Assembly (NCBI GenBank): GCA_028571685.1
Contig: CM053162.1
Coordinates: 7,010,001 to 7,074,000 of the forward strand
Length of the DNA: 64,000 bases
Direction of reading: 5' to 3'
From: Heterohyrax brucei
Lineage: Eukaryota > Chordata > Mammalia > Hyracoidea > Procaviidae
Below, one piece after another: positions 33,715-44,695 of the stretch (positions within the stretch are counted from its first letter, which is position 1; the number at the start of each line of letters is the position of its first letter). The notes beneath the pieces are model-generated. The model had not been told where the DNA came from. It did no database searches and saw only the letters and a program-made list of their open reading frames with translations. The translations under genes were made by a program, and so were the position numbers.

Positions 33715-36700
33715 TTTATCCAAACCTATAATATCAAAACCAATAATTACACTGAATGTAAATGGATTGAGTTTTAAGAGGCTTGGATGAAAAAACACAA
33801 TCTGCCTATATGCTGCTTATAAGAAACACACCTTAGACTCAAAGACACAAGGAAACCAAAAATCAAAGGATGGAAAAATATATACCAAGCTAACAACAAG
33901 CAAAGAAGAAGAGCAGGAGAGGCAATACTAATCTCAAATAAAATAGACTGTAATGTAAAATCTACCATGGTGTAAAAGGATGGTCACTATTCATTGCTTA
34001 AAGGTTCAACACGTAAGCAGGGTATAACAATATTAAATATTTATGCACCCAATATGAGAGCATATAAATACATGGAACAAACACAGACAACACTGAAAAA
34101 TGAGATCGATCACTAAACAATAACAGTAGGGGACTTCAGCACCCTACTTTCAGTAGTGGACAGATCATCCGGAAAAAGGCTCAATGAAGATACAGAAAAT
34201 CTTATTGTGACAACCAACCAGACTTCATCGACACATACAGAACCTTTTTACCCAACAGCAGATAAGTAAACCTTTTTTTCCAATGTGCAGAACATTCTCC
34301 AGAACAGATTATGTGTTAGGTCATAAAGCAAGTCTCAACAAAATCCAATCCACTGAATTATTGCAAAGCATCTTCTCAGATCATAAAGCCATGAAAGTTG
34401 AAATCAGTAGCAGAAAACATATGGGTAGACATTCAAACTCATGGAAACTGAAAAATACCTCACTAAAAAATTCATGAGTTATAGAAGAAATCAAAGATAT
34501 TATAAAAAAACTAATGGAATCAAATGAGAATGAAATAACATTTTATCAAAACCTACGAGATACAGCAAAAGCAGTGCTTGGAGGACAATTTATCTCTATA
34601 AATGCACACATTTGGGATGAAGAAAGGGCCCAAACAAAAAAAATTAACCCTACAACTTGAACAAATAGAAAAAGAACAACAAAAGAACCCCTCAGGCACC
34701 AGAAGAAACAGATAATAAAAATTAGAGTAGAACTAAATGTATTAGAGAATAGAAAAACAATTCAAAGAATTAACAAAAGCAAAAGCTGGTTTTTATGAAA
34801 AGATCCATGAAATTGATAAACCACTGACTAAACTTACAAAAGAAAAACAGGAGAGAAAACAAATAACCCAAATAAGAAGTGAGACAGGAGATGTCACAGA
34901 CCCAAGTGAAAGCAAAAGTATCATAACAGAATACTATGGACAATTGTACTGTAACAGATTTTAAAATCTATAGGAAATGGACAAGTTTCTAAATTCACAA
35001 CACCTGCCAATATTACCACAAGGGGAAGTAGTACAACTTAATAAATCCATCACAAAATAAGAGATTGAAAAAGTAATCCAAAACTATCAACCAAAAAAAA
35101 GTCCTGGCCCAGAGAGCTTCACCAGAGAATTCTACCAAACTTTTAGAAAGCAGTTAATTCCAATACAACTGAGGTTATTTCACAGTATGGAAAAGGATGG
35201 AATACTTCCAAATTCATTCTATGAAGCCAGCATAACCCTGATACCAAAACAAGGGAAAATCCTACAATATTTCTCATGAACCTAAATGCAAAAATCTTGA
35301 ACAAAATTGTAGCCCGTAAAATTCAATAACATATCAAAAAAATAACTCACCATCACCAAGTAAGATTCATACCAGGGAGGCAGAGTTGGTTCAACATCAG
35401 AAAAACAATTTTATCAAACACATAAATGAAACAAAAGATGAGAAACACTCATTCACGTTAAAAAACTCTCATCAAAATAAGAACAGAAGAGAAATTCTTC
35501 AAAGCAATAAGGGGCATCCAGCAAAGCCAACAGACGACATCATCCTGAACGGAAAGAGACTAAAATAATTCACTTTGAGAATGAGAATCGGACAAGGATG
35601 CTCCCCGTCACCACGTCTATTCAACATTGTACTAGAGGTTTTAGTCAGAGTGATTAGACAAGATAAAGAAATAAAGGGCATCTAAATCAGTAAAAAAGAA
35701 ATAAAAGTATCTCTATTTGCAGATGATACGATCTTGTACACGGAAAATCCTAAAGAATCCATAAATAAACTACTGGAGCTAATGGAAGAGTTCAGGAAAG
35801 CATCAGGATATAAAATAAACACAAATAAATCAGTAGGATTCTTTTACACCCACAAAGACATCATTAAAGAGGAAATCACCAAATCAATACCATTTACAAT
35901 AGTCCCCAGGAAGATAAAATACCTAAGAATAAATCTAACCAGAAGTGTAAGAGAAGTATTCAAAGAAATTTATAAGACCCTATTGCAAGAAACCAAAAGA
36001 GACTTACACAAGTGGAGAAAGCTATACTGCTCATGGATAGGAAGACTTAAAGTTGTGAAAATGTCTATTTTACTCAAAGCAATCTACATATACACTATAA
36101 TCTCAGTACAAATTCCAGTATCATTTTTTTTAATGAGATGGAGAAACAAATCAGCAACTTTGTTTGGAAAAGGAATAAGCCCTGGATAAGTACAGCATTA
36201 CTGAAGAAGAGGAACACAGTGGAAGGCCTCACACTACCTGACCTTAGAACCTACTGCATGGCCACAGTAGTCAAAACAGCCTGGTACTGGCACAAAAAGA
36301 GATATACAGACCAATGGAATGGAGTTGAGATCCCAGAGATATCACCATCCTCTTTTGAACAGTTGCTTTTTGACAAAGGCCCAGAGGTTATAAACTGGAG
36401 TAAAAACAGTCTCTTTAGAAAAATGGTATTGGCAAAATTGGATATACATCTGAAAAAAACTAAAACAAGACTTGTATTTCACACTTTACCCAAAAACTGA
36501 CTCAAAATATATCAAAGATCTAAGTATCAGATTTAAAACAATTTACGAATCACACAATAAAAAATAAGGACAATAATGAAAGTACTAATACATAGCTTAG
36601 ACAAACTATAAAATCTGACCAACAACACACAAACAACAGAAGAGAAAATAGGTAAGTGGGAACTACTAAAAATTACTTAATGTTCACCCAAAGACTTTAT

Positions 36701-37445
36701 CAAGAGAGTTAAAAGACTACCTACAGAATAGAAAAAAAAAATTAGCAACTGTGTGTCAGATCAACATCTCGTTTCCATAACAATCTACAAGGTACTGTAA
36801 AACATCAACAAAAAAATGGTAAATAACCCGGTTAAGCAATGAGCAAAGCAGATGGACAGACAGTTCATCAAAGAAGGCATCCAGGCTGCCAAAAGATGCA
36901 TGAGGAAATGCTCACAATCACTGGCTATTACAGAAAGTCAAATCAAAACTACAACGAGATACCATCTTACCCCAATAAGGTTGGCCATAATCCAAAAAAC
37001 ACAAAACAACAAATGCTGGAGAGGCTATGGAGAGATTTGAACTCTCCTACACTGCTGGTGGGATTGCAAAATGGTGTAACCTCTTTGGAAAGCAATTTGT
37101 CACTTCCTTAGAAAGCTAGAAATAGAAATCCCGTATGATAAAGCAATCCCACTGTTCAGGATATATCCTACAGAAATAAAGGTAGTTATATAAACAGATA
37201 TATGCACATGAATGTTTATCGTAGCACTGTCCACAACAGCAAAAATAATGGAATCAACCTAGGTGCCCATCAGCAGATGAATGGATAAACAAATTACGCT
37301 AGATATACTCAGTGGAACACTACACAATGATAAAGAACAATGATGACTTTAGGAAGCATCTCAAAACCTGGTTTCAACTAGAAGACATTATGCTGAGTGA
37401 AATCAGCTACAAAAGGACAAGCATTGTATGAGACCTCTGCTATAA
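33715..37445 (+). pseudogene. L1-B ORF2 remnant (endonuclease-reverse transcriptase)
   Basis: The endonuclease begins near 33745 ('ITLNVNGL'-type) and shows 'RLKDTRKPKIKGWKNIYQAN' around 33835, followed by 'AILISNKID' and a segment at 34283-34477 ('LGHKASLNKIQSTELLQSIF', 'SDHKAMKVEIS', the catalytic SDH). Reverse transcriptase motifs occur at 35600-35660 ('[15 protein letters not shown]'). The frame 35734-36189 starts just past the FADD box, which is visible as [15 protein letters not shown] at 35713-35757. 36138-36500 holds the downstream 'LPDLRTYCMATVVKTAWYWH' thumb region. The C-terminus ends near 37445 ('CMRPLL' then stop), matching the end of L1-A ORF2. Multiple stops and frameshifts disable it. 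Confidence 0.92.
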
Positions 37446-38221
37446 GGACTTAAAAATGGATTTATGTACCGAAGAAAAGACTCTTTGATGGCTACAAGTG
37501 TGAGGACGGACAGAGAGGGATGCTCATATGTTAGGTAGTCGATAGGAATTTGGTTAGGGGAAGGGACTGACAGCACACAGCAGAGAACAGATCAGCATAA
37601 TTGGACTACTCCATAAACTGAAGTTTTCTAAACTGAACCCAACATTTCAATGGATAGAGTAGCAGGATCAGGAGTCTGGGAATTGTGTTTTCAGGGGACA
37701 CTGAGGTCAACTGGCATAACTAATCTTTTGCTAAGAGAGTCTTCTGCATCCTACACTGGTAACTAGTATCTGGGATCTTAAAAGCTGGCAAGCTGCCATC
37801 TGAGCAACACCAGGTGGTATTAACCCATCAGGAGCAGATGATGACCAAGAATATCAAACACCTGAGGGAAAATGAACCCAGGAGACAGAGGATCCATATG
37901 AATGGGATAATGAATCAGCATAAGACCAGAAGAATCAGATGGTGCCTGGCCACCACCAAAGGCAGCTGTGATGGGGGACACAATGTAGAGTCCCTGAGGC
38001 AACACAAGAAAAATGTGTGCAGTTCAAGAACTATTCTGAAAGACCAGCGTTGATGGTCCAACAGCTTGGATTGTCCCCTGGGGACGTGGCCCTTAGACTT
38101 GCTGCTGGCCCTGACCTGAAAGCAGTATTAAGGTCAACTCTTCAGACAAGAATGGACTGAACGTGGGGACACAGTGTGAGCATGTGGTGTGTGTACTTTA
38201 TGATTTTATACATTTATAGGA

Positions 38222-38392
38222 TACATCACAGTGGCATAGTGGGATTCCCAAAACATCAAAAGTTCAAATCCTCCAGGCACTACTTGGAAACTCTACACCA
38301 CAGTTCTACTCTGACCTCTAGGGTTGCTGTGAGTTGGATGTTGGACCTGACTTAACAGCAGTGGTTTGGCTTGGTTTGGTTTTGGTCCTACT
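38222..38392 (+). mobile_element. AfroSINE nested in L1-B 3' UTR
   Basis: 'cagtggcatagtgggattcc', 'agttcaaatcctccaggcac', 'tacttggaaactctacacca', 'cagttctactctgacctcta', 'gggttgctgtgagttggatg' and 'cagtggtttggcttggtttg' form a plus-strand AfroSINE. The L1 3' UTR resumes directly after it ('cctactggtttctttctaga'), so the SINE is younger than L1-B. The 5' 'gaaaccctggtg' start is eroded. Confidence 0.9.
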
Positions 38393-38586
38393 GGTTTCTT
38401 TCTAGATGGGAAAGAAGAGGGTGGAGAGGAGGGGGCAGGTGCTCATTAAGAGGATACTAGAAGTATAGAGTGAAAAGGATGAATATGCTGTCATGGCGTG
38501 AGGAGAGCAGGTGGAGTCGCAGATAGACAGGCATGAAAAAAGATTTGAATTGTATACTTTTACTTAATCATAACTTAAAAAAAAAT

Positions 38587-38724
38587 AGAAATAAAAATCC
38601 TCACAAGTGGACCAAAAACCAACATCATGATAAATGGGGAAAAGAGTGATATTGTCCAGGATTTCATTTTATTTTGATTCACAGCCAACACCCACGAAAG
38701 TAGCACGCAAGAAATCAAAACAGA
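38587..38724 (+). mobile_element. RTE-type LINE fragment
   Basis: 'gtggaccaaaaaccaacatc', 'atgataaatggggaaaagag', 'attgtccaggatttcatttt' and 'agccaacacccacgaaagta', then 'gcacgcaagaaatcaaaac', match the same ORF segment seen in the RTE remnant around 62460-63010. It abuts the L1-B tail, so it may be the pre-existing host DNA or a separate insertion. Confidence 0.6.
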
Positions 38725-39365
38725 AAGGCAGACTAAGATAGCAGGGAATTCCCTAACAATAAACATTCCCTGAAACAAATGAATTGATTATACATGATAT
38801 TTCAGGAGCTCAGAACATCAAAAGGAAAGTTGAAAAATCAGACCAAGCCATAAGGAAGGGAGAATAGGTGTAGAAGTATCTAGGACTGGCCAGACATGAC
38901 CCAGTGGGAATTGACACCCCCCAGGCAGATCTACAGCAGTGAGAATAGGATAGGAAATGGCATTCAAAAATTGTTGACCTCATTGGGAGAGACTGAGTGG
39001 CAAAAAGTCCACTCACACTTCCAAATCAGTAAAAAATGGCATTCCATCCTCAAAAGTTAAGTGGCTTAAGTATAACTTGCCACACTCAGATAGAAAACTT
39101 TCCTTCACACTAAACCACTCTTCTTTTGTCTAGTGCTTTTCCCCTCTTTTCTCTGCACAGCTTGGCACCTGGCACCAGATGCTGACACAACTCCTCATTT
39201 GGAAGTAGGATCCCTTACAAGTGCCTTGAGCCATTCTCCCAGACTTGGACAGGGAATGATGTAACAAACGAGGGAAAAAAAGTGCTGCCTCTCGTAAGCT
39301 GAGTACTAAGGGAAAAAACAGTTTCTTTGCCTAGGCACAGGCATAAGTGGTCCATAGACCTTGAA
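38725..39365. other. Unassigned non-coding stretch between RTE scrap and L1-C
   Basis: No confident family is recognised. Parts (38800-38960) have the feel of an L1 or retroviral 5' UTR but I cannot support that. No gene is seen; the minus-strand frame 39215-39532 has no domain. Confidence 0.4.
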
Positions 39366-39855
39366 TGCTTCTCACCTCTACATGTAACAACAAGCCAATG
39401 GAATTCAACAACATACTGAAAAAACAATCCACCATGATCAAGGGATTCACACCAAGAATGCAGAGATGGTTCCATGTTAGGAAAACAATTAGTGAAATCA
39501 ACTACATAAGTAAAAAAAAAGATAAGAAACACTTGATTTCATCAACTGATGCAGAGAAGGCACCTGACAAAGTTCAACATACGCTCATGTTAAAAAGTCT
39601 CATCAAAAAAAGGAATACAAGGGAAATTCCTCAATATAATAAAGGGTATTTACATAAAGCCAGCATTCTACTTTGGAACTGGAAGCAGATAAGGATGTCC
39701 TTTGTCACTACTTTTATTCAGCATTGTGCTGGATATTCTACTCAGAGCAATTAGGCTGGAAAAAGAAATAAAGGGCATACAAATTGGTAAGGAAGTAGTA
39801 AATTTATCTCTATTTGTAGATGATATGGTCTTATATACTGAAAACCCTAAAGAAT

Positions 39856-39889
<34 letters not shown>

Positions 39890-40615
39890 CTACTGAAACT
39901 AATAGAGTTCAGCAAAGTATCAGGATACAAGATAAACATTCAAGAATCAGATGGATTCGTCTACACCAACAGCGGAACATCAAAGAGGAAGTAAAAAAAA
40001 TCAATTCCATTTATAATAGCCTCCAAGAAGATAAAACATTTAGCAATTAATCTAACCAGACATGTAAAAGACCTATACAAAGAAAACTTTAACACACTAC
40101 AGCAAGAAATTAAAAAAGACCTAGTCGAGAAACCTACCCTGCTCATGGATATGAAGACTCAACAGAACTATCTGTAGATATAATGCAATCCCAATCCAAA
40201 TTCCAGGTGCTTTATTTAAAGAGAGGGAGAAACAGATCACCAACTTCATATGGAAAATGAAGAAGCCCCAGATAATATAAGTATTACTGAAGAAAAAGAA
40301 CTAAGTAGGAGACCTCACACTACCTGACGGTAGAACATATCACATCACCACACTAGTCAAAACAGCCTTGTACTGGTACATTAATAGGTACATAGACTGA
40401 GGGAGTAGACTTGAGAACACAGATGTAATGTCATCCACCTATGACCAGCTGATATGTGACAAAGGTCCAAAGTCCATAAATTGAGGAAAAGACAGTCTCT
40501 TTAACAAATGGTGTTAGCATAACTGGATGCCCATCTGCATAAAGAAAAAAAAGTTAAAAAAAAAGACCCATATCTGTCATTCATAAAATGAACTCAAAAT
40601 GGATCAAAGACCTAA
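39366..40615 (+). mobile_element. L1-C, upstream part: reverse transcriptase region
   Basis: This L1 is 5'-truncated and starts inside ORF2 ('ccaatggaattcaacaacat', 'agaatgcagagatggttcca'). It carries the palm region with 'aaggatgtcctttgtcacta' and 'ctatttgtagatgatatggt' (reads LFVDDMV, a variant of FADD) at about 39812. It continues to 'ctcaaaatggatcaaagacc' at 40591-40610. A (CA)n tract at 39857-39887 has grown inside it. The sequence then stops abruptly and resumes after the 0.9-kb block at 40616-41520. Many stops show it is dead. Confidence 0.88.
39857..39887. repeat. (CA)n microsatellite inside L1-C
   Basis: About fifteen CA dinucleotides, preceded by 'agaataaaca' and followed by 'aaaactactg'. 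It replaces or expands the ORF2 codons just after the YTENPKE-type segment. Confidence 0.95.
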
Positions 40616-40772
40616 ATATGCCCGACGCGGTTGGCCCGTGTGGCAGTGGGAGGGAGTCTTTGCCCCCAGCCTCTGTCTCCCGCTACCCTTGTGTGTAGTT
40701 TCAGCCCCTTATCTGTCCTTTCAGCTCATCCCCCTGCCCCATTATGAAAGTTTATCCCAGCCTCTTCCTCCC

Positions 40773-40938
40773 CAGAATCACCTTGGTGCAGTGGTGAAGC
40801 ATTTGGTCACTAACCAAGAAAAAAGTCAGTGGTTTGAATCCCCCAGCTCCTCCTTGGAAACCTCGTGGGGGCCATTCTCCTCTGTCCCAGAGGGTCACTG
40901 TCAGTCAGAATCTACTCCACGGCAATAGGTTTGGTTTT
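40773..40938 (+). mobile_element. AfroSINE within the inserted block
   Basis: 'accttggtgcagtggtgaag', 'cagtggtttgaatcccccag', 'ctcctccttggaaacctcgt', 'gagggtcactgtcagtcaga' and 'ggcaataggtttggttttgg' form a plus-strand AfroSINE with a B-box-like 'ggtttgaatcc'. Confidence 0.88.
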
Positions 40939-40949
40939 GGGTACTTTAG

Positions 40950-41268
40950 AGAAGACGAGGTGGAGGTGGTTCAGAGGTAGAATTCTCACCCCCTTAACAG
41001 GAGACCAGGGTTTGATTCCTAGCCAGTATATTTCAAGTGCAGCCACCCCCTGTGTGTCAGTGGAGACATGTGTGGCCCTGACACTGAACAGGTCTCAGTG
41101 GTGTGTCTGGACTGGGAAGAAAGGTCTGGTAGCCTGGGAATCAGCCCCTGAAAACCTCACGAACCCCGACGGTCCTACCTGCCTCCAGCTGTGCGTATCC
41201 TGCCGGGGCAGCAGCCTGTTGTGTTGTGTGTGGGGTCACTCGGAGTGGGGCCAACTGACGACAGCGGG
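40950..41268 (+). mobile_element. tRNA-Gly-headed afrotherian SINE
   Basis: The head resembles tRNA-Gly: an A-box-like 'tggttcagaggtagaattct' at 40967-40986 and a B-box-like 'ggtttgattcc' at 41009-41019. The body ('gacactgaacaggtctcagt', 'gactgggaagaaaggtctgg', 'aatcagcccctgaaaacctc') is shared with the RTE-derived elements at 26625 and 52920. The tail ('ggggtcactcggagtggggc', 'caactgacgacagc') is the AfroSINE/RTE terminus. The tRNA part has lost the acceptor-stem pairing and is not a functional tRNA gene. Confidence 0.8.
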
Positions 41269-41329
41269 CGGCCACATCAGTCTGAGGACAAGTCGGGAGA
41301 AAGCGCACACCTGCTTTGCTCTGCAGGGC

Positions 41330-41515
41330 CTTGAGTTGCATTATTTCCTCGACTCCCCACTAGAAGCCTCTGAGGCAGGGCCTCTGCCCATGTTGGACTT
41401 GAAGAAGCTAGTGCTGAGGGAGGCCGTGTAGCTGGCTCCGGGTCACACGGCCCACAGACATCGGAACCAGGAGTCACGGCCAGGTGGCTCTGACACCGAC
41501 CTGACCGTGTGCCTT
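41330..41515 (-). mobile_element. MIR SINE remnant, antisense, within the inserted block
   Basis: 'cattatttcctcgactcccc', 'cccatgttggacttgaagaa', 'gctagtgctgagggaggccg', 'gggtcacacggcccacagac' and 'ggaaccaggagtcacggcca' follow the antisense MIR core and B-box side. MIR stopped amplifying before the placental radiation, so its presence inside a younger L1 is anomalous for a simple insertion. Confidence 0.7.
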
Positions 41516-41520
41516 TTCAT

Positions 41521-43302
41521 GTCATAATGTAAAACAATAAACATTATAGAAAGAAAAATAAGTATTATGCTAGCAACATTAATACATGGCGTTAAATAGA
41601 CCACAAAACATTATTAACAACGCATAAATACCAGAAGAGAAAATAATTAACTGGAAACTGCTAAAAATCAAACATTTGGGCTCATCCAAAGACTTCATCA
41701 AAGAGTGAAAATACAACCTACATATTAGGGGAAAACAATCTGGATAGATCAATTTCAGTCAGTATCTAATTTCTAAACTCTACAATATACTGCAAAACCT
41801 CAATAACAGAAACATAAATAACCCAGTTTAAAAAAATGGGTAAAGGATATGAACAGGCACTTCACCAAAGAAGACATTCAGGCAACTAACAGGCACGTGA
41901 GAAAATGCTCATGATCATTAGCCATTGGAGAAACACAAATCAAAACTGTGGTGAGATATCATCTCAGCAAAACACGCCTTGCATTAATCAAAAAAAGCAC
42001 AAAAAGTAAATGTTGGAAAGGCCGTGGAGAAACTGGAACACGTATACACTGATGATGGGAACTTAAAATGGTACAGTCACTTTGAAATCAATTTGGTGCT
42101 TTCTTAAAAACCTGGAAATAGAAATACTATAATATCCAGCAATCTCACTTTTTGGAGCATATTCTACAGAAGTAAGAGCTACCACACAAACAGACAGATG
42201 TATACCAATGTTCATCGACTCTTCATCCAAGATGCCAAGAGCGCCAACCTAATTGGTCATTAACAGATGAATGGAAACACAAATAATGTTATATTCATAC
42301 AATATTATGCAATGATAAAGAACAATGATAAACCTGAGAAACATTTCATAAGATGGAGGAATGTGGAAGATATAACAACGAATGAAATTAGTCACTTGTG
42401 AAAAGACAAATGTTGTATGAGTCCACTATTATAAGGATCCAAGAAAATGTCTAAACACAAAAGAAAAGTCTCTGATAATTAGAAGAGTGGGTAGTGAGAG
42501 AGAGGGTTATTTACTAATTAGATAGCAGACAAGAATTAATTTAAGTGGAGCGAGGGACAACACAGAGTAGAGGAGAAGTCAGCACAACTGAAGTAAACCA
42601 AAAGCTAAAAAGTTTTCTTATACAACCAAACACTTTGGGAAATGGAGTAGCAGGGCCAGGGATAGGCCTCTGAGGACCACGGTGTCAGGGACACAGAATT
42701 CTCTTGGTATAACAAAGTTTATTAAGAAAATGTTCTGCATCCTACTTTGGTGAGTGGCCACCGAGGTCTTAAAAGCTAACAAGTAGCCATCTAAAAAGCA
42801 TCAGTTTGTCTCAATCTACCTGGAGCGAAAAAGAATATCAAGAAAACTATGAACCCAAGAGACGGAGAGGGATACTAAACCAGAGACTTAATCAGTGTGA
42901 AACTGGCTACCACCAATGAGCACCCTTACAGGGAACTCAAACAGAGTCCCTGATGGAGTTGGAGAAAAAAGGGAGGCAGAACTTGAACTTTAGTAAAAAG
43001 GCCAGACTTGATCTGAAAGGATGGAGGATCCCTGACAGACATGGCTCCTGGACGGTCTGTTGGCCGAGAACATTCCTGAAGCCAGGCCCTCAGACAAAGA
43101 TTGAACTGGTTTGAAAGACATAAAATGATACTGATAAAGAGTGTGCTTCTTGGCTTAAGTAAATACAGGAGACTAACCAGATAGCACCTGTTGGGGGCCT
43201 AGATGTGAAGGCAGAAAGGGACAGTAGCTGGTTGAATGGAAACGGGAAATACGAGGTGGAGGGGACAAGAGTGGAGAAAGCAGCTAGGGTCACATAACAA
43301 CG
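41521..43302 (+). mobile_element. L1-C, downstream part: ORF2 C-terminus and 3' UTR
   Basis: L1 sequence resumes with 'atgctagcaacattaataca', 'gaaaataattaactggaaac', 'ccaaagacttcatcaaagag' and 'ggcacttcaccaaagaagac'. It continues to 'aatgataaagaacaatgata' near the ORF2 end and into the 3' UTR ('cctactttggtgagtggcca', 'ccatctaaaaagcatcagtt', 'ggcagaaagggacagtagct'). It ends without AATAAA or poly(A) at the LTR-like element, which probably interrupted the 3' UTR. Confidence 0.85.
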
Positions 43303-43773
43303 TGTATCATAGATTGAAATGTGTTCTCTAAAACACCTGTAGCAATTTGGCTGGGCCATAATTCCTGGCGTCATGTGACGTTCCTCCATGTGGAAATTTC
43401 TTCCTCTTTGATGTATATGAGAGTGGATGGCTGACAGTTGTGCTGGTAGAACAAGATTCCACGTGTAAGTTTTCTTTGTGCCTTGAGGCGGTCTCTTGGG
43501 ATATAAAGGAAAGAAGCTAGCAGAGACATTTGGGGTCCTCACACCACCAAAAAGCACTGCTAGAAGCTGAGTGTGTCCTTTGGCAAGGACCGAAGTCTCT
43601 AGGCCTCAAAAGCTTCCAGTCCAGGGCAAGACTGATGACAAGGACCTTCCTCCAGAGCTAGTAAAGAGGGAAAGTCTTTGTCTGCAACAGACACTGTGAA
43701 TTGGGACTTTTAACTTACTGGACTGTGACAAATAAAATTCCTCTTTTTAGAGTAGCACTAGTTGACTAAAACA
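43303..43773 (+). mobile_element. Solo LTR-like element, MaLR/ERVL-like, copy 2
   Basis: It is the homologue of the element at 9155-9654, with TG start (tgtatcatagattgaaatgt), 'ggctgggccataattcctgg', 'gtgtcctttggcaaggacc', 'gacaaggaccttcctccaga', 'aattgggacttttaacttac', an AATAAA signal near 43731 and a CA end (gttgactaaaaca). The 155-codon minus-strand frame at 43090-43557 straddles the L1/LTR junction and is spurious. Confidence 0.65.
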
Positions 43774-44672
43774 AATGGGCAGACATACTGTCGTATTCTC
43801 ACATCATTGAATACTATACAATGATAAATAATAATGATTTTAAGAAACATCTCATCACATGGAATAATCTGGAAGACATGTATGAAACCACTTCATAAGG
43901 ACTTAAGGAAAGTTTTAAGCACAGAAGACAATAATTTTTGATGGTTACAAGGGTGGAGAGGGAGATGGGTATTCAGAGATTAGATAATTGATAGAAATTG
44001 AGTTAGGTGAAGGGAGTGACAGCACACAGTAGAAGGGAGGTTAGTACAGCTGGACTAAACCCAAAGCTAAAAGGTGTTCTAAATAAAATCCTACATTTTG
44101 AAGAAGAAAGTAGCAGGGAAAGAGTTCTAGCAATCACGATTTCAGGGGACATCAAGGCTAAGTAACCTAAGTTGCCTTTAAGAACATTTTCTGTATACTA
44201 CTTTGATGAGTGGCATCTGAGGTCTTAAAACATAGCCAGCTGCTCTCTAACTAGCATCAGCTGGTCGCAATCCACCTGGAGCAGAGGGGAATGAAGGACA
44301 TCAAAGACACAAGAAAAATATGAGCCCAGGAGACAGAAGGTGCTATATGATCCAGAGACTACATCAGCATGAGACGAGAATGGTACCCAGCCACCTCCCA
44401 TGACTGCTCTGACAAGAAACATCACGTAAAGTCCCTGATGTAGAGGTAGAAAAATGGGTGTTCAAAACCAGAACTCTATTACAAGACCACATTTGATAGT
44501 CTGTTGGATTGGAGGGTGCCCTGAGGTTATGGCCCCTGCGCTCTCTGTTAGCCCAGAGCTCAAACCAATACCATAGTGGTATGTGTGTGGGGTTTCATAT
44601 GGAAATTGATTTGGATTGTAAAATTTTACTTAAAGCACAATAAAGTATTAATAACATTTTTCTAAAAAAAAG
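43774..44672 (+). mobile_element. L1-D: 5'-truncated L1 with 3' UTR and poly(A)
   Basis: It begins in the last ORF2 codons ('aatgataaataataatgatt') and runs through the L1 3' UTR ('gagggagatgggtattcaga', 'gacagcacacagtagaaggg', 'actactttgatgagtggcat', 'ggagacagaaggtgctatat', 'catgactgctctgacaagaa'). It ends with 'acttaaagcacaataaagta' carrying an AATAAA signal and an A-run at 44664-44671. The 3' UTR duplicates most of that of L1-C in the same direction less than 1 kb away. Confidence 0.9.
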
Positions 44673-44695
44673 AAATTTAAGGGAGTATCTCATAG

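Larger units (their letters stand above)
30634..38586 (+). mobile_element. L1-B: near full-length dead L1 with monomeric 5' UTR
   Basis: The element opens with ggaggcagggccaagatgtc, the typical mammalian L1 start. The position of the YY1-type CAAGATGGC site reads caagatgtc. The layout is: 5' UTR with tandem monomers (to about 32270), ORF1 remnant (32263-33222), ORF2 remnant (33715-37445) and a 3' UTR of about 1.1 kb. The 3' UTR is split by an AfroSINE at 38222-38392 and ends in an A-rich tail near 38568-38586. The 3' UTR lines up with that of L1-A on both sides of the SINE ('ctttatgattttatacattt', 'agagggtggagaggagg', 'cgcagatagacaggcatgaa'). A convincing target-site duplication was not found. 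Confidence 0.93.
40616..41520. other. Foreign GC-rich 0.9-kb block inserted in L1-C
   Basis: L1 ORF2 sequence breaks off after 'gacctaaatatg' and resumes near 'aatgtaaaacaataaacatt', where the normal L1 continuation is expected. The intervening block is visibly richer in G and C than the AT-rich L1. It contains unique sequence (40616-40772), an AfroSINE (40773-40938), a tRNA-Gly-headed SINE (40950-41268) and an antisense MIR (41330-41515). There is no poly(A) tail at either edge and no clear target-site duplication, so it does not look like a single retrotransposition. The 188-codon frame at 40865-41431 crosses these repeat boundaries and is not taken as a gene. Confidence 0.8.

Noticed and set aside
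35734-36500. Intact reverse transcriptase gene
   Set aside because: The two long frames here are pieces of L1-B ORF2. Upstream and downstream stops and a frameshift between them (overlap at 36138-36189) show a pseudogene.
40956-41030. A functional tRNA-Gly gene
   Set aside because: A- and B-box-like motifs are present, but the segment is continuous with a SINE body, the acceptor stem does not pair and there is no terminator T-run at the expected place.
40865-41431. A 188-codon plus-strand open frame, the longest in the window, as a possible novel gene
   Set aside because: It runs from the tail of one SINE through a tRNA-Gly-headed SINE and into an antisense MIR. A frame crossing three unrelated repeats is an artefact of GC-rich composition, and no domain is visible.
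43090-43557. 155-codon minus-strand frame as a gene
   Set aside because: It is antisense to the junction of an L1 3' UTR and an LTR-like element, and shows no domain.
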